Source: Polytrichum commune (taxonomy: Eukaryota; Streptophyta; Polytrichopsida; Polytrichales; Polytrichaceae). From it: a stretch of DNA of 64,000 nt. The DNA is taken from contig OX485803.1 in the NCBI GenBank assembly GCA_950295325.1, forward strand, positions 436,001 to 500,000. The letters are read 5' to 3'. Shown piece after piece: positions 53,861 through 64,000 of the stretch (position 1 is its first letter; every line of letters begins with the position of its first letter). Below the pieces are notes generated by a model. That model was not told the origin of the DNA. It did not search any database and saw only the letters and a list, made by a program, of their open reading frames with translations. A program made the position numbers and the translations under genes.

Positions 53861-54835
53861 TGTCGCGCACCTCTCCATGAGGAGTGCCCGAAACACCATG
53901 GGCACAAGGGGGACCCCGGAGTGACACCCGGGACTTGTGGCGCCGTTGGTGAGAGGGCCCAAGTGATCCTAGTGTGGGTGAGGGCCCCGGGCGTTGGGAA
54001 CGCCTCCCACCCACGGAGACTAGGAGGCACAAGGGTAAGGCCATGAGCTATGCGTAGCTCATGGCGTGGTGATTCTAGAAAGCTCAAGATCACCTCAATC
54101 GGAGGTGTGAGCTAGGAGTTATGGCCATTTGAGTGGGGCGCTGTCCCGGGACAGCGCCCTGGTACAGCAGTGCCTGGGAGTGATTCCCGGGACTGCCAAG
54201 GTTCAAACAGGCATAACTTCCTCAATACTTGCCCGAATGGGGCAAGTGAGGAGTCCATCGGCATCTAAGTGAAGCGTAGATGAGGATGGAGTGGTTGGTT
54301 GTTATGAGCAGACATCATACAAGGAAGTTATGATGGTCTGAAGTTGCTGGGGGCTTCTAGGCCCAGCGGCTAAGGGAAAATGTCCACTTGGCCCCAACTC
54401 TTGGTAGAGAGACAAGAGGTTGGTTGACGGTGGGGTAGGGGCCCCGCGTGAAGTCCTAGAGGCTTATATGGGTGAGGTGGTGTGGCCTCACCCACCCGAG
54501 GCCGAACGGCAAGGCCTCCATGGGCTTTGGCCTATTGTGAGGCCATAGTTGCCTAGTATGCTTCGGGTTGTTGTAGTGTTGCTCCGGCAACGCGATGATC
54601 AACATAGGATTGGACTTCCATGGATGGAAGTCCACATTGGGGAAATGGGTTACCGATTAAGGGGTGAGTCCCGAAAGCAAAGTAGGAGGGTTGGTTCCCT
54701 CCTATGAACTATTGGTCCGGGGTAAGAGGAGCTATCCATTAGCATGGCGGAATGCGAAGGGTTAGCGACTCATAACCTTTGCTAGAATTGAAAATTGGCA
54801 AGATGGTCAAGGGGGGGCTAGCAAGGGTTGCGACA
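53861..54835 (+). repeat. 3' LTR of the chromovirus
   Basis: 975 bp. No difference from the 5' LTR was found by eye in the stretches compared. CACTT follows. Confidence 0.95.
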
Positions 54836-54840
54836 CACTT

Positions 54841-56280
54841 TCACAACATTTCCACTAAATAATCATTAATTGCCCAGTTTTTCATTGTTTCAAAGTTCTT
54901 ACTCTAACTCTAACCCTAATTTGCCTCAAAAAAATGAACTTGTTCAATCCAAAAAATTGTATCACATGGTTCCTTGTCCAACCAAAACTTAACTTTGGCT
55001 CATTCCATATACCACTTTACATCAACATTCACTTGCAATTGGACTACACTTAATGAAGAGCAAGTTACTAACACCATATGTGGCCAGGTCTAGTTGGCTA
55101 CCAAACTTTGGACCATTGTAGAGACCACCCCTAGATCTCTTTCTGTAGATAGAGCCAATACAAATACACGTATGATGTTAAACCGCTAATTAATGCTATG
55201 TTGGCTATGTGGTGTGTGTTGATGTTACCTATACATGTCCTATAAAAACTAAAAACTTATAGAAACTTATAGAAACTTAGGATAAATGATTGGGAAGCCA
55301 AGAAAATGTTAGGTGTTTTACCGAATTGATATAATAAGCTTAGGCATCAACCCAATCAGCATGGACAACCACCGAATGATATGCGGAAAGAGGGGTAAAA
55401 ATCCGAGTCAACCCATAAACTCCCCGTTCACTGGTACTGAGCTTGGTGTGCTCCTCTATGGTCAATTTTGTTGCCCATTAGAGGTGTGCCACACGCTCTG
55501 TTTGAATGCATGAAATCCGACAAAAACTACAACAAGGATGCGATTTTGGAAGAGTATATCTGGTCCTTTTGTATTGTTGCAAACATCCTTATTACCTCCC
55601 AACACGAAGTCGTGTTCACATTTACAAGCAAAGCATATGGTAGGTGCAACTATTTCAGGTTTGTGACCTATTGTGGGCACCTAAAATCAAGGGTAAAGTA
55701 GACATGAAGCATATGTATTTATTTTTATTTTTATGTGTATGTTTGTGGGGGGGAGTATATTTGAAGTACATTTGCTAACCCCCATGATTTTTTTGGTTTT
55801 CAATGTACTCACTATGTCTACCTAAATGTGGAAAATGTCCTAAGGTATCGCTTCAAGTACCTTCTAACTTAAGGGCTACATGACACACAAACCAAGGGAT
55901 GTGACCCTATAGTTGTGTGAGCCATCCAAACCACTCACGGTTTGAATTAAGGCTCATGATCTAGTAAGAAAGGAAGTTAGTTGTTACGAATTAGATCAAT
56001 ATGGATTGGTTAGCATTGTTAAGACAAAGAGACAAAACACAAAGACCCGGCACAACATCGAGCAGATGAAGGCATGAGTGGACAACATATACCTACAACA
56101 CGGTTATGAGCTTGACCGTGTTGTTGAACACAAATAGGGATGCTAGTATAGTGCTCATTTTAATGTTTCAAATGTGAGATGATGCCATTAATCATTTCTA
56201 ATCTCCTTTGGTTGCACATAACAAATGTTTTCAGTTATTACAAAAGGATTCAACACTTGAATGATTTAATATTCTAATAG
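54841..56280. other. AT-rich region with one unrecognised frame
   Basis: 55468-55701 has an open frame (FECMKSDKNYNKDAILEEYIWSF). I do not recognise it and cannot tell whether it is an exon. Nothing else is supported. Confidence 0.3.
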
Positions 56281-56281
56281 T

Positions 56282-56485
56282 CCATGGTTATAGACACCCT
56301 TATGTTCTCAAATTTCTAAAATGTTAGTACTATGCAATTTGAATAAAAATAATAAATACAGTACCAAATATAAGTTATGACCCCTATAGTCATGGGAATT
56401 TCCTATATTTGACTTTATTACTCACATGATATTGCATATTGCTCATGTGTTATTGCTTAGCGCTTAGCGCTCATCGCTCATGTCT
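56282..56485 (-). repeat. Third, diverged end module
   Basis: CCATGGTTATAG at about 56282, AT-rich spacing with 'ctatagtcatggg' at about 56383, then GCTTAGCGCTTAGCGCTCATCGCTC at 56452-56476 (25 bp; core GCGCTTAGCGCTCATCGCTC). It has the same plan as the modules at 39160 and 47159. Confidence 0.4.
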
Positions 56486-57075
56486 TCGTTTCCCTCCAAC
56501 GAAACATTGCTACTCTAAATATTGTATTTATTGTCACCAATTCTATTTGTCTTGCTCAACACTAAGTCTAATCTTTTTGTGTAGTATCACGAACACTAAA
56601 TGTAAACCTAACATTACTTGTCATTTCCTTCAACAGAAATTCGGGTATTATAGATTAACAATGTTGCAATTATTGTCACTTACTAAGTGGATTTCATCCA
56701 AATTTCAATCATCCATGACAATACTTCGATACAAAAATGTTAGGATGCATAATATACCGAAATTTGTAAGTATCTCATTATAAGAATGTAAGTTGAGATG
56801 AAAATACTTGGAGACTTGTTATACACTGTGTCATTGAAAAAAATATCACAATGACATATAATATCATATGACACAAAATACAATAGTTAGTGCAAGTGTT
56901 ACACCCAATGTTACATTTAGTGGGAGCATATCTATTATTACACAGGGTGACGCCTTTGTTGCTTATATATATTTTGAACATAGGAGGCACGTGGCCACCT
57001 AACCAACTTTTTCATCAAACAGAGAGAAGATTTTATAGTCGAAAATCGAACTACCAACCACTGCATTCAATTTTG
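56486..57075. other. Spacer, no gene seen
   Basis: AT-rich. ORFs at 56439-56783 and 56890-57144 look like chance frames. It ends at the target duplication AGTAC (57076-57080). Confidence 0.4.
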
Positions 57076-57080
57076 AGTAC

Positions 57081-58845
57081 TGTGGGAGCCCAAAAATCCA
57101 CGGAAGTCCGGATTGGCTTCCTAACCGGATTAATACCCGGATAATACCCTGAGGTTGTTATTAAAGTAGGGTTTCCTAGGGTAGGTTAGTTGTTTTAAGA
57201 AATAAGGTTCTAGGCATCCGCCTTACGCGTTAAAATGGTTAAAACGGACACTTTGGCCGGACCGGATATTGACCAGGGAAGACCGTTTAGGAACGGTCCG
57301 GTCCGGAGCGTCCGGACCGGGAGGCGGTTACAACGGACTCCGAACGGTTGCGGAGGAAACGGTTACGGAACCGGAATCCGGAAGAGTTCCGGATCGAGAG
57401 ATAAGGCTCTTCCGCCATCAGCGGGCCCGCGAGTCAACCCAAGGACGAGATGGCTTCGAAGAAGCATCGGACCACTTAGTTTAGACTTAGGTAGAGTAGC
57501 AGTAGGTAGGTCAGAATTAGGCAGACAAAGTTTAGGATGCTTTTGGCGAGACTGTGAATTCAAAATTCTGTCAGCGCAAAAAGCGGATCGAGATCCGGAA
57601 ATTCCGCGAAGGACGCGTTTCCGGATTTCTCGCTGCCTAGGGTTTTCAGGGCGGCCGCCTGGGCCGCCACCAGTAGTTAGGGATTGTGGCCTTTACTTAA
57701 GGCTGAATAAGGAGCTTGAGAAGTGTTCCCTTCTCCATTGTTGTTTTGCTACTCCACACTCAATAAAACTCTAGGATTCTCCATCTCTTCTGATTTGTTT
57801 TGTGCACGGACGGATTGGGTGAATGTTTTGGTTCTAGAGGGATTGTATGAGTAGGGAGTCCGGAAAGGACAAGGGAGAGGAAACCCGGATCAGATCCGAC
57901 TACAGCACCATAGCTCCTTTTTGAGTGTAGTGGGAAGGAACCTCACTGTTCCGGATGCCCGCATAACGTCTATGTGAGATAGCCGTCGTTAGGACTGGGT
58001 AAAATCCGGAAAGGGATCCGGATTTACGCCATCCGACCTTCTGAAGAGGTCTCACAGTCTCTGGGCGGGGCAGTCCGGAAAGTGGTACGGGTCACCCAGT
58101 TATCTCAGACTTAGTAGAGCTTAAGTTCACTGTAGCCGGATCGGTCTGTCGGACGGGGGAGAGAAACTGAGACAGGTAGGGTTCCGGTCCGGAGTCATTT
58201 CCGGCGTGTAGTGGGAAGGAACCTCACTGTTCCGGGTGCCTGAATAACGTCCATGTGAGATAGCCGTCGTTAGGACTGGGTAATGTCCGGAAGGGATCCG
58301 GACTTCACCATCCGACCTTCTGAAGAGGTCTCACAGTCTCTGGGCGGGGCAGTCCGGAAAGTGGTACGGGTCACCCAGTTATCCCGGATTAATAGAACTA
58401 CGGATACCTCTTAACCTTCCTGTCGTTGTAGTTCCGGGACACCATCCGGACTCGCTGTGTGACCTGCCAGGAAAGATTAGGCCGATCCGGACTGGTTGTG
58501 AGCGAGATCCGGATTCTGAACATACGGGACGGCTTCACCGGATGAACCCAATCGCCAATGGAAGTAGGATATAGGTGAGTGAGGTATTGAGTAAGAAGTA
58601 TATAAAGATAAGATTTAAGTATATGGGTTCAATCTGGAAGGCAAATCCCGGATTAAGGACTTCCAAAAGACTATCCGGATCCGGAAAGCCAATCCGGTCG
58701 GTGGTTGAATTTCAAGTAGGAAAAGAGAGCCCCTGACATCCTACACTTCACAGAATCCCTGGACGATACTCGGATCATCCGGACAGACCGGATTAGGCAT
58801 TGAAAAACACCAATCCGGAACTTTTGGTGTTCGTGTGCTCCCACA
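57081..58845 (+). mobile_element. Solo LTR, TGTGGGAGC family
   Basis: 1765 bp with ends TGTGGGAGC...GCTCCCACA and the target duplication AGTAC at 57076-57080 and 58846-58850. TCCGGA and close forms recur at very high density. A possible AATAAA signal lies near 57763. The ORF at 57235-57774 is Arg/Gly-rich translation of this biased sequence and has no domain. Confidence 0.93.
57928..58386 (+). repeat. Duplicated ~180-bp block in the solo LTR
   Basis: The block 'agtgggaaggaacctcactgttccgg...gtcacccagttatc' occurs at about 57928-58105 and 58208-58384 with few differences, separated by about 100 bp. Confidence 0.85.
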
Positions 58846-58850
58846 AGTAC

Positions 58851-60867
58851 TTCTCCACTATCATGTGATAGTTCAAAGGCATCTTGGACCTAATAACATA
58901 TTTGTTCTCAAGATGATCTGGATGGACATGTACTAACAAGCTTGTTTATGGATAATCTCTTTGCTAACCACAATGGAAAAGTATGATAGGGCATAAACCC
59001 CAAAATCGTATCCAATTTTCATCACATTCTTCACCATAAGTCTTCACTCCTCTACCCGTGTCCCAATGAACTAAAGCGTTGGCATTAGACTCAGATACCT
59101 TAGATCCTCCGATATTGGCCTTCTCTTTCTTGACTTCCGACATATAAAAGCAGCTTCACATGGACTCGAAAGCTCAATATATTGTTCACACAATTTTGTT
59201 CCAGATAATCTTCAAACTTTACCGAACAAAGGGTGGACATATTTCAATGAGGATTACAGCTATGTAGATATGGTAGATATGATAGCAGGATCGTTGTTGA
59301 AGAAAGCACCAATCAGTTCTAAGTGTTGAAATATCGTTGACTGTGTAAACCTTCGAGGAAAGGAAGCTTTGGATTCGCCTTCAAACTTCCAATTTACTTT
59401 GGAAGCGAACATTGTCACCTTCGAATTACATGTGTGTCGCAAAGCCATGGCCCCACCGTGGACAAAGAACTATGTTAAAAACATGTGCCTAGATCTCAAA
59501 GACTAAGTTGGTGTCGTTGGTGATATATCAAGGGTCATATCCACTCTAAATAGATTAATATGATTCCAAGTTCTAAGAGATTTCATAAGATGAGTTTACA
59601 TGGATGTTGAGAAGTTGTAGTCAAAGTTTGTCCAAAGTATGGGGTTTGACTCATATTATGAGAATAGTATGTTGTCATGCAGTAGGGAGACAAATCACAT
59701 GCAATACATACTCGCTTAGCAATATGTTTGGTAACAATTACAATGGTTATTATTTCTACGTTTACGATGTAAGCTTATTAATGTGAAATGGATGAGCATG
59801 AGTCATACTTACTGCATTAATTTAGTTTACAAGTTGAATATTGAGGGACCCAATGAATGTAAGTAATCAAGAGGCATTTTGATGTCAAGGGCAAGACCCT
59901 TTTTCCTTGCCCACAAATTTTGTTCTGAACCGGTTTTTTCAAACGTTTATGACCCCCACATGTGAGTCATGTCAAGTCTTAGCAATCACAACTTATAGAG
60001 GACCGACAATTGATCCTCGTTGAAAATGATATGTATGAAGATGTGTTGGATTCTAAAAATGTCCTAGAGATTGAAGAACCAACTTAGTGGAGATACAAAT
60101 AAATAGCATTATTTGATTACAACAATAATCTTGTGATCTCAATTTTAGCCCCCACATAGTATTAAACAAGGTATGTAGGCTTCATGTGGTCACTCTTCTT
60201 AATTGAACTCCTATGTTGAAGTGGTGTGAGGCAAGTCTTGTAAATGAGAAATAGATCTAAAGGATCTATGACTTACAATGACATTCAACTGTATGCTCAA
60301 AACATATTAGACATTTGAAGTTCAATAGTGGACATAAATGAGAGGGTGTCTACAATCACGTAAAGCGAGAAAGAAGATTTTGATTATAGCTTTTGATAAG
60401 TTTTGTATTTGAACTCCAGTTATCAACTTGAAATGGAAGTCTTTGCAATTCATAGAAGTTGACAACTATCCATGTGAGTTGTAGTTTAGATTTTAGATAA
60501 GACAAAACCTAGAGAAACACTCGAGGAAGACTTAAAAAGGTGATTCTTTTTTCATTTAATAGTGTCTTAGGCAAGCATAATCATGATGAATGTAGGTTGT
60601 TTCCGGTTATTTGGGGTTTATACCAACAATTCACACAATTATTCAAAATTCAGGGGTTTATCGTCTCTCAACAACAATACATGGAATTGTGGTTGTCACA
60701 CACCTCACGTTACTTACCCAATAAATACTATGGCAACGAGTCCATATTGATTGGACCTTGTGAATTGCTCAAGCATAGGCACAACCACTCGGGGAGGGGA
60801 GGGGGGTCACTCCCTTTTGTTTAGTGGGAATATGTGAGAACACAAGGTATTTTTAGGAGGTGATATA
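58851..60867. other. Region without a recognised gene
   Basis: AT-rich, with scattered short ORFs (up to 94 codons, 60540-60824) and no domain or repeat that I can name. Confidence 0.4.
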
Positions 60868-60899
60868 CACTAGAAGAAACCTTGTCCATTCCAACCATG

Positions 60900-61690
60900 G
60901 TATCAATGACTCATTGTCCTAAACAACTTATTAAACGACTGTGACGCCTACTCAACTCACCTTGTGTGACGTGGATTACGTGTGAGTCATTTTTAAGTCA
61001 TTTAAATGACTTATGATGAACTCTGTTGACGACCGCATACCATACTCATTTTATGTCTACCAAATATCGTCCACTACATCCATTCGTGTGTGACGTGGAT
61101 AGAATATCATGACTTGGCTGATTATTAGTCATTATCTGGTTGTGATTTAACGACTGCGTGTATACTATTACTTAGAAATAAGACAAATTAGTGATGTGGC
61201 ACTTACATCCCTCTAATGACGTGGAAATTAGGGATGTATTGAGTGAACATTATTCTCGATAATATTGACGTGTCAAAAGAATGACTACGACTTCCAAACT
61301 CAATGACTGACTCACATGCCCATTGAGATTGGGATGACGTGTATAAGCGTTTAGTCATTGTTCAGTTACTGAAATGACTCATGGATGACATGTGCAAGCA
61401 ATATATTGGTCACTAAACATGTTTGACACGATGAGGTGGCATGCCGTGTCATCGATGACATAAGCTTAGTACATTTATTGACGTATATGGAATATATTCA
61501 TTGCCAAGGTGCACATGTGATGGAGGTCTGTAATCATAAGTTTAATGGCGGGCATTGTGCACGAACAATGCATTTCATTTTTCATGCCACGTAATCAATG
61601 ACGTGGACGTGTAAGTCGTAGTGGAGTTGTAGTTCAGTCATAGTATTGTTGAGTACAACCTACGTAGGACATTTGTAAGGCCAGCTAGGC
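60900..61690. repeat. CACTA subterminal repeats
   Basis: Many copies in both orientations of 'tgacgtgga' or 'gatgacgtg' and of 'agtcatt', 'aatgact'. Subterminal motif clusters are the binding sites of the element's own protein in known CACTA elements (TNPA in En/Spm). Confidence 0.65.
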
Positions 61691-61708
61691 TTTTGAAAGG
61701 ACGAACAC

Positions 61709-63721
61709 CTAAAATTTAGCTAGTGCCAACGAGTTATCTAAAGCTGATAGTTCTATGGCTCCCACCAATGACGTTGTGGTGGGCGGGGGAGGCACATGGT
61801 TCACCAACTGCATGCCATGCGCTTCTTCGGTGGTGGTCATGAAGACATCTGTTGTGCTCCGTTGATGTCTTTGGGAGCGTGCCTCCTTCGCCAATACTAC
61901 TCTCCACCCCGGTTTCCGTACTTCGTCTGACCAAAATACTTGTGTCACTTGGCTGGGGAATATGAACGGTTCCAACATTTGAGGAACCTTGTGGCGGAAA
62001 TTTACAATCATGAATCCAGCCTCGTCTCTTACATACGTAGGGTTGCCCCGGTTGTCATATTGCTTCATCCACTCACACCTAAAAAGTATGACAGGTGTAC
62101 GAAGTGGCCCATAGTTCAATTTTAGTATATCCTTTAGTACTCCCACATAGTTCAATGTCACCTCCTCCGAACCCACGGAAGGCATGTGAAACACAGAGGC
62201 AACACCGCTGTCATAAGTTTTTAGCATCCTGGATTGTTGGTCCTCCACCCGAAAGTGGTTTCCATAGGCCTTCATCCTCGTATATCGTGTGGCTAACTGT
62301 GACGGTCTGCTGCACAATAGAACCCTGTCCATGTCATCCTCATCGTTCGGGTCAATAGGGTGATTGTGTACTACGTCTTTAATCCAATTCTCAAATGGGG
62401 ACATGTTGGGGTTTTGTAGCTGTTCCTCTTTCCATTGCCTGCACATCCAACTAGTCAAATATTAGTCGTTCACTAGTCATTCACTACTCTTTCACCTCGT
62501 CAGACAGTAGTCATTCACTAGTCATTCACTATTCACTACTCGTCCACATGCTCAGAGAGTAGTCATTCGCTAGTCATCCACTACTCATCCACCTGGTCAG
62601 ACACTAGTCATTCACTAGTCATTCATCACTCACTACTCGTCCACCTGGTCAGACAGTAGTCATTCACTAGTTATTCACTATTCATCCACCTGGTCAGATA
62701 GTAGCCTTTCCCAATGGCGATCATGTTTAGGAAAACAACAGGGCACACTGAGACATGAACGTGCAATCACAAATACATAATCATGCTCACCTATGCCAAG
62801 GTGCCATGAGGGATAAATTGGTCAAAGCATATTGGTGGGCAACATCTCTCAATATTGGTGTCATCAAGTACTTTGTTCCTGCCCCTTCTAGCACCTCCTC
62901 TGCATCTCCGTACTCCTCCTCTGCATCTCCGTACTCCTTATCTGCATCCCCGTACTCCTCATCTGCATCCCAAACTCGACGGTCAACCACTTCAAACTTG
63001 TGGAAATATTCCGTGATGAAACCTAGGCATTCATCCCTCGCATAACCCTCTGCCATGCTTGCTTCCGGTCTTGCCATGTTCCGAACATAATGCTTTAATG
63101 TCTTTCAATAGGATACATCCACCTTGTGGAGACAGGACCACATATATCCAATTCATCGACTAGGTGATATAGTAAATGCGTCATAATGTCAAAAAAAGAC
63201 GGAGGGAAATGAATCTCCAGAAGTGCCATGCTCCGTGCAACGTCCGCCTGTAGAGCTTCAAATTCCATTGGGTTCCAAACACTGTCACATATCCTTCGGA
63301 ACACTTTCGAAATCCTCATCACCGCCATTCGTGGACCAGGTTGTAAAAGACCTCTTAAGGCTAGCGGCATGATTTGCTGCATAAGCACATGGTAGTCATG
63401 TGACTTTAAACCCCCATACGTCCTCTTCCGTATATATTGAGCCATGTTGGAAACATGTCCTGATGGTGTCTTCAAGTTCTCGATAACACTAGAAAACACT
63501 TCGAACTCTTCGCTTGTCAACACATATGGGGCCGCCGGTTTCAACATTTTGCCATTTTTCTTTGGGTGGGGAGTGAGCCACAAATGCGGCCTTATGCCTC
63601 TGCGTTGCAAGTCCCGACGGACCTTTACGGTGTCCTTATGTCCAGTGACGGTCTTCAAAATGTTCTTTGAAAAGTTTTGCTCACAATGCATAACATCCAG
63701 CGTGTATCGTATGAGCAGATC
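61709..63721 (-). pseudogene. TNP2-type CACTA transposase, C-terminal exons, frameshifted
   Basis: Exon 63095-63721 starts after a TTGGCAG acceptor. It encodes the end of the transposase core (LDVMHCEQNFSKNIL) and DUF4218 (GLKSHDYHVLMQQIMPLALRGLL, HFPPSFFDIMTHLLYHLVDEL, RWMYPIER). A small deletion at about 63095 then shifts the frame into 62787-63077 (LKHYVRNMARPEASMAEGY), which ends at a GTGAGC donor. The last exon, about 61709-62444, carries DUF4216 (YVGVLKDILKLNYGP, EPFIFPSQVTQVFWSDE, GWRVVL). The N-terminal catalytic part lies beyond the window. The frameshift makes this copy probably inactive. Confidence 0.8.
62460..62700. repeat. Minisatellite in the CACTA intron
   Basis: Irregular repeats of 'gtcattcactagtcattcactattcactactcgtccacctggtcagacagta', about five units, within the intron between the last two exons. 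Confidence 0.8.
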
Positions 63722-64000
63722 CTGCCAATATAGTCATATATTGGTTAGTTAAAGGGACATGTAAATACGACTGTGATTATGACTGTCATTACGACTATGA
63801 TTGCGACTGTGATGGCGACTGTGATTATATAGTTCATATATGTCGGTGATGGCTACAATGACTAGTAGTTTTGTGTCATTCTGGACGTATTGTAATGCAC
63901 ACATGGTATTAATGGATGGGAGGCAGGAGCCTATACTCTTTACTATACTGCCACGTGACCATTCCTATAGTTCTTTTGTAGTCATTTCCATTTGTTGAAC
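63722..64000. other. CACTA intron or further exon, edge of window
   Basis: 63765-63825 is a short imperfect repeat of 'gactgtgatt/gactatgatt'. No coding frame is clear to the right edge. Confidence 0.4.

Larger units (their letters stand above)
47694..54835 (+). mobile_element. Chromovirus-type Ty3/gypsy element, non-autonomous
   Basis: 7142 bp with 975-bp LTRs and the target duplication CACTT on both sides (47689-47693, 54836-54840). The primer site TGGTATCAGAGC matches plant tRNA-iMet. The interior keeps recognisable pieces of gag, protease, RT end, RNase H, integrase and chromodomain, all full of stops and shifts, and the RT core is missing. The LTRs look identical, so this wreck was itself moved recently, presumably by proteins supplied in trans. 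Confidence 0.92.
60868..64000 (-). mobile_element. CACTA (En/Spm) element, 3' part
   Basis: CACTAGAAGAAACC at 60868 matches the terminal inverted repeat style of plant CACTA elements, here as the 3' end of a minus-strand element. It is followed by about 800 bp of short repeats and a TNP2-type transposase gene read toward it. The bases before it are ATA, a possible 3-bp target duplication whose partner is outside the window. The 5' end lies beyond 64000. Confidence 0.85.

Noticed and set aside
57235-57774. 179-codon ORF
   Set aside because: It lies inside a solo LTR of biased composition and has no recognisable domain.
1-64000. tRNA, rRNA or organelle insertions
   Set aside because: I saw no cloverleaf or rRNA core by eye. 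A tRNAscan or Rfam run could still find a small RNA gene that I missed.

Overview
The window looks like nuclear DNA from a land plant with a large, repeat-rich genome. Evidence: a 19.7-kb Athila/Tat-like Ty3/gypsy element, a chromovirus with a tRNA-iMet primer site, a CACTA element with plant-type DUF4218/DUF4216 transposase parts, MULE/SWIM transposase remnants, and genes with GT-AG introns. I cannot name the species. The deep divergence from familiar flowering-plant genes fits a fern, lycophyte or bryophyte, but that is only an impression. I see no intact host gene, rRNA, tRNA or CRISPR array.

Layout. 1-1016: part of a TGTGAG-type LTR inserted in a decayed MULE-like transposase gene (1017-4629, minus). 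5152-24852: a complete giant gypsy element with 2330-bp LTRs, equal in length and apparently identical, and an AATAT target duplication. It has an extra ORF before gag, gag, pol and an extra ORF after pol. 25.3-27.0 kb: arrays of short perfect palindromes. 27010-39301: a probable 12.3-kb MULE-like element with inverted ends. It holds a SWIM remnant, nested solo LTRs (28425-30977), a fold-back satellite (31.2-36.2 kb) and a decayed methyltransferase-like gene (36.3-37.9 kb). 39302-42095: more palindrome array, split by a solo LTR. 42315-47078: a second methyltransferase-like gene with a ParB-like N-terminal part, split by a solo LTR. 47694-54835: a chromovirus with apparently identical LTRs but a wrecked interior. 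57081-58845: another solo LTR. 60868-64000: the 3' part of a CACTA element.

The most unusual item is in the giant gypsy element. The segment between RNase H and the integrase core, which includes the HHCC zinc-binding domain, is present eight times in tandem (13.47-16.68 kb). All eight copies keep the two His and two Cys. Gag and pol lie in one reading frame with only three stop codons, one of them falling exactly between zinc units 3 and 4. Other themes are several unrelated families of ~20-bp perfect palindromes amplified in arrays, some with compensatory arm changes, and two copies of an intron-bearing N6/N4-methyltransferase-like gene next to MULE-like ends.
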